Under the pieces are notes generated by a model, which was given only the letters and a program-made list of their open reading frames with translations, ran no database searches and had not been told where the DNA came from. Below, one piece after another: positions 15,214-15,962 of a stretch of DNA of 15,962 bases (positions are counted from its first letter, which is position 1; the number at the start of each line of letters is the position of its first letter). Origin of the DNA: CBFFRJ01 sp965644225 (GTDB taxonomy: Bacteria; Pseudomonadota; Gammaproteobacteria; Enterobacterales; Enterobacteriaceae); assembly GCF_965644225.1 (NCBI RefSeq), contig NZ_CBFFRJ010000117.1, positions 1-15,962 of the forward strand. The letters are read 5' to 3'. The position numbers were made by a program, and so were the translations under genes.

Positions 15214-15705
15214 TTACCTCACCACTGACTTAAATATTCCTCCCACCCAACAGCCTAACCCCCCCGCAACGCCCGCCCCCCCCATCACATCCGCTTCATG
15301 CTCTAACGCAGGACTATCATTTACCGCCATTCCGGCAACGGAGGTCGTTGCCGCAACCCGCCCCTGAGCCTGCTGCACCACGTGTCCCAGTTCATGCGGT
15401 AAATGTTTTTCCTGGCCGGAAGCGAGGTGAATATCGCTGCCCTGCGCGTAGGCATGCGCCTGAACGGCGGCCGGTTTTGCCGAGTTATAATGCACTTTGA
15501 CATGGTCCAGATTCATGCTACTGATATTTTCCATCCCGCTTTTCAGGTTATCGGGCAGTCCGGTTTTATTGGGCTGTCGTTGCACGGTTCCAGCGCGATT
15601 ATCCTCCAAAGCCATTGCAGCATGACGCACCTTGCGCTGCGTGACCGACGAGGAATAAACCGCCTGTCGGGTGGATTGATGTTGTGTCGTGTGTCTGGAA
15701 AACAT
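15214..15705 (-). CDS. DUF4157 domain protein (putative zinc metallopeptidase, eCIS-associated)
   Basis: A 163-codon frame with GAGGA six bases before its ATG. Residues about 48-141 match the DUF4157 family: GLPDNLKSGMENISSMNLDHV, KVHYNSAKPAAVQA, then GSDIHLASGQEKHLPHELGHVVQQAQGRV. HELGH (residues 104-108) is an HExxH zinc site, with Glu135/Glu137 in LEHEADVMG as likely third ligand. DUF4157 domains are common in cargo of extracellular contractile injection systems and in polymorphic-toxin settings; a protease or processing role is inferred. The N-terminus carries LEDNRAGTVQR, like the DNR motif in the next gene. The last 20 residues (glycine-rich, with the only cysteine) look out of frame: removing one base from the G8 run gives ADVMGGRALRGG then stop, a more family-like end at 149 residues. 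Confidence 0.85.
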   Translation of the reverse strand: MFSRHTTQHQSTRQAVYSSSVTQRKVRHAAMALEDNRAGTVQRQPNKTGLPDNLKSGMENISSMNLDHVKVHYNSAKPAAVQAHAYAQGSDIHLASGQEKHLPHELGHVVQQAQGRVAATTSVAGMAVNDSPALEHEADVMGGAGVAGGLGCWVGGIFKSVVR

Positions 15706-15761
15706 AAAACGTCCTCATTCTCAGTTTCCACCAGCCTCACGCCAGCGGTCTTACGCTGCAT

Positions 15762-15890
15762 TCACTCAAAAAATATTTTGTTATTCTTTCTGAATTCCTG
15801 GCGAATGCTGGTAATAATGTCGTCCTGATTAACGACTCGCTCACCCCGTTGAATGGCCGTTTTTGCCAAAAGCGTTGGCGATAAACCAGT
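15762..15890 (-). pseudogene. 3' remnant of a probable AAA+ ATPase gene
   Basis: About 40 codons ending at TGA (15762-15764) read LSPTLLAKTAIQRGERV, then VNQDDIITSIRQEFRKNNKI. This has the look of the C-terminal lid of AAA+ ATPases: an Ala-rich helix, a short turn, then a D-[IL]-xx-[AS]-[IL]-R-xE-[FY]-xK helix. Such ATPases often accompany injection-system and DUF4157 genes. Upstream in this frame there is a stop at 15918-15920 just before a hairpin and no start codon, so the 5' part is missing or displaced. It ends 57 bases before the DUF4157 ATG and points the same way. The identification rests on pattern and context only. Confidence 0.4.
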
Positions 15891-15896
15891 AAGTAT

Positions 15897-15941
15897 CCTC
15901 CGGCAGAGCCGGAGGCTTTAGGGTGAGCGCCTCAAAGGCGC
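15897..15941. repeat. Tandem hairpins, possible IS200/IS605-type element end
   Basis: Two perfect palindromes lie side by side: CCTCCGGC-AGA-GCCGGAGG (15897-15915, 8-base-pair stem) and GCGCCT-CAA-AGGCGC (15927-15941, 6-base-pair stem). Neither is followed by a T-run, so terminators are unlikely. In the minus direction the first is followed by ATACTTAC and then the ATPase remnant. A subterminal hairpin a few bases from the junction, without inverted terminal repeats, fits the right end of IS200/IS605-family elements. The window ends before any transposase could be confirmed. Confidence 0.4.
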
Positions 15942-15962
15942 CGACAAACCATGAGCCGCCCA

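Noticed and set aside
15403..15828. 141-codon plus-strand open frame opposite the DUF4157 gene
   Set aside because: The minus strand carries the clear HELGH domain and a good Shine-Dalgarno; the plus frame has neither and crosses the ATPase remnant.
1..15962. CRISPR arrays, tRNA and rRNA genes
   Set aside because: No regularly spaced repeats, and no cloverleaf or conserved rRNA sequence was recognised anywhere on either strand.

Overview
The window is an enterobacterial chromosome segment. Most proteins look nearly identical to Escherichia coli/Salmonella orthologues and follow the conserved hemA-prfA-prmC-sirB2-sirB1-kdsA / lolB-ispE-prs-dauA / ychH / pth-ychF order. A MerR-family regulator absent from this position in E. 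coli K-12, and different cargo after ychF, point to another genus of Enterobacteriaceae; I cannot name it from the sequence alone.

Layout. Positions 89-5413 (minus strand) hold the hemA operon: glutamyl-tRNA reductase, release factor 1, its methyltransferase PrmC, SirB2, SirB1 and KDO-8-phosphate synthase. Divergent from it, 5615-8180 (plus) hold lolB, ispE and prs, followed by a clear terminator. The prs promoter and a PurR-type operator lie inside ispE. dauA (8288-9967) ends in a 6-base convergent overlap with a MerR/TipA-like regulator gene (9962-11011, minus), which has a textbook MerR operator-promoter. ychH (minus) has an apparent class II CRP site. pth and ychF (plus) close the core block at a strong bidirectional terminator (13542-13570).

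From 13571 to the window end the DNA is accessory. Read on the minus strand from the right edge it holds: two tandem hairpins resembling an IS200/IS605-type end; about 40 codons that look like the C-terminus of an AAA+ ATPase, with no start; a DUF4157-type putative zinc metallopeptidase (HELGH motif); and an AT-rich gene for a cysteine-free protein of unknown function, about 489 residues long, whose N-terminus carries a VDNRP motif. ATPase, DUF4157 protein and DNR-motif protein are together typical of cargo modules linked to extracellular contractile injection systems (eCIS). No structural injection-system gene is in the window.

The most interesting signal is that both island genes carry an apparent one-base reading-frame error, each at an 8-base homopolymer (G8 in the DUF4157 gene, A8 in the cargo gene), and each is repaired by removing one base. 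This could be phase variation or slippage, gene decay, or sequencing error. It decides whether the module is functional. The rest of the window is ordinary housekeeping sequence with recognisable regulatory sites.
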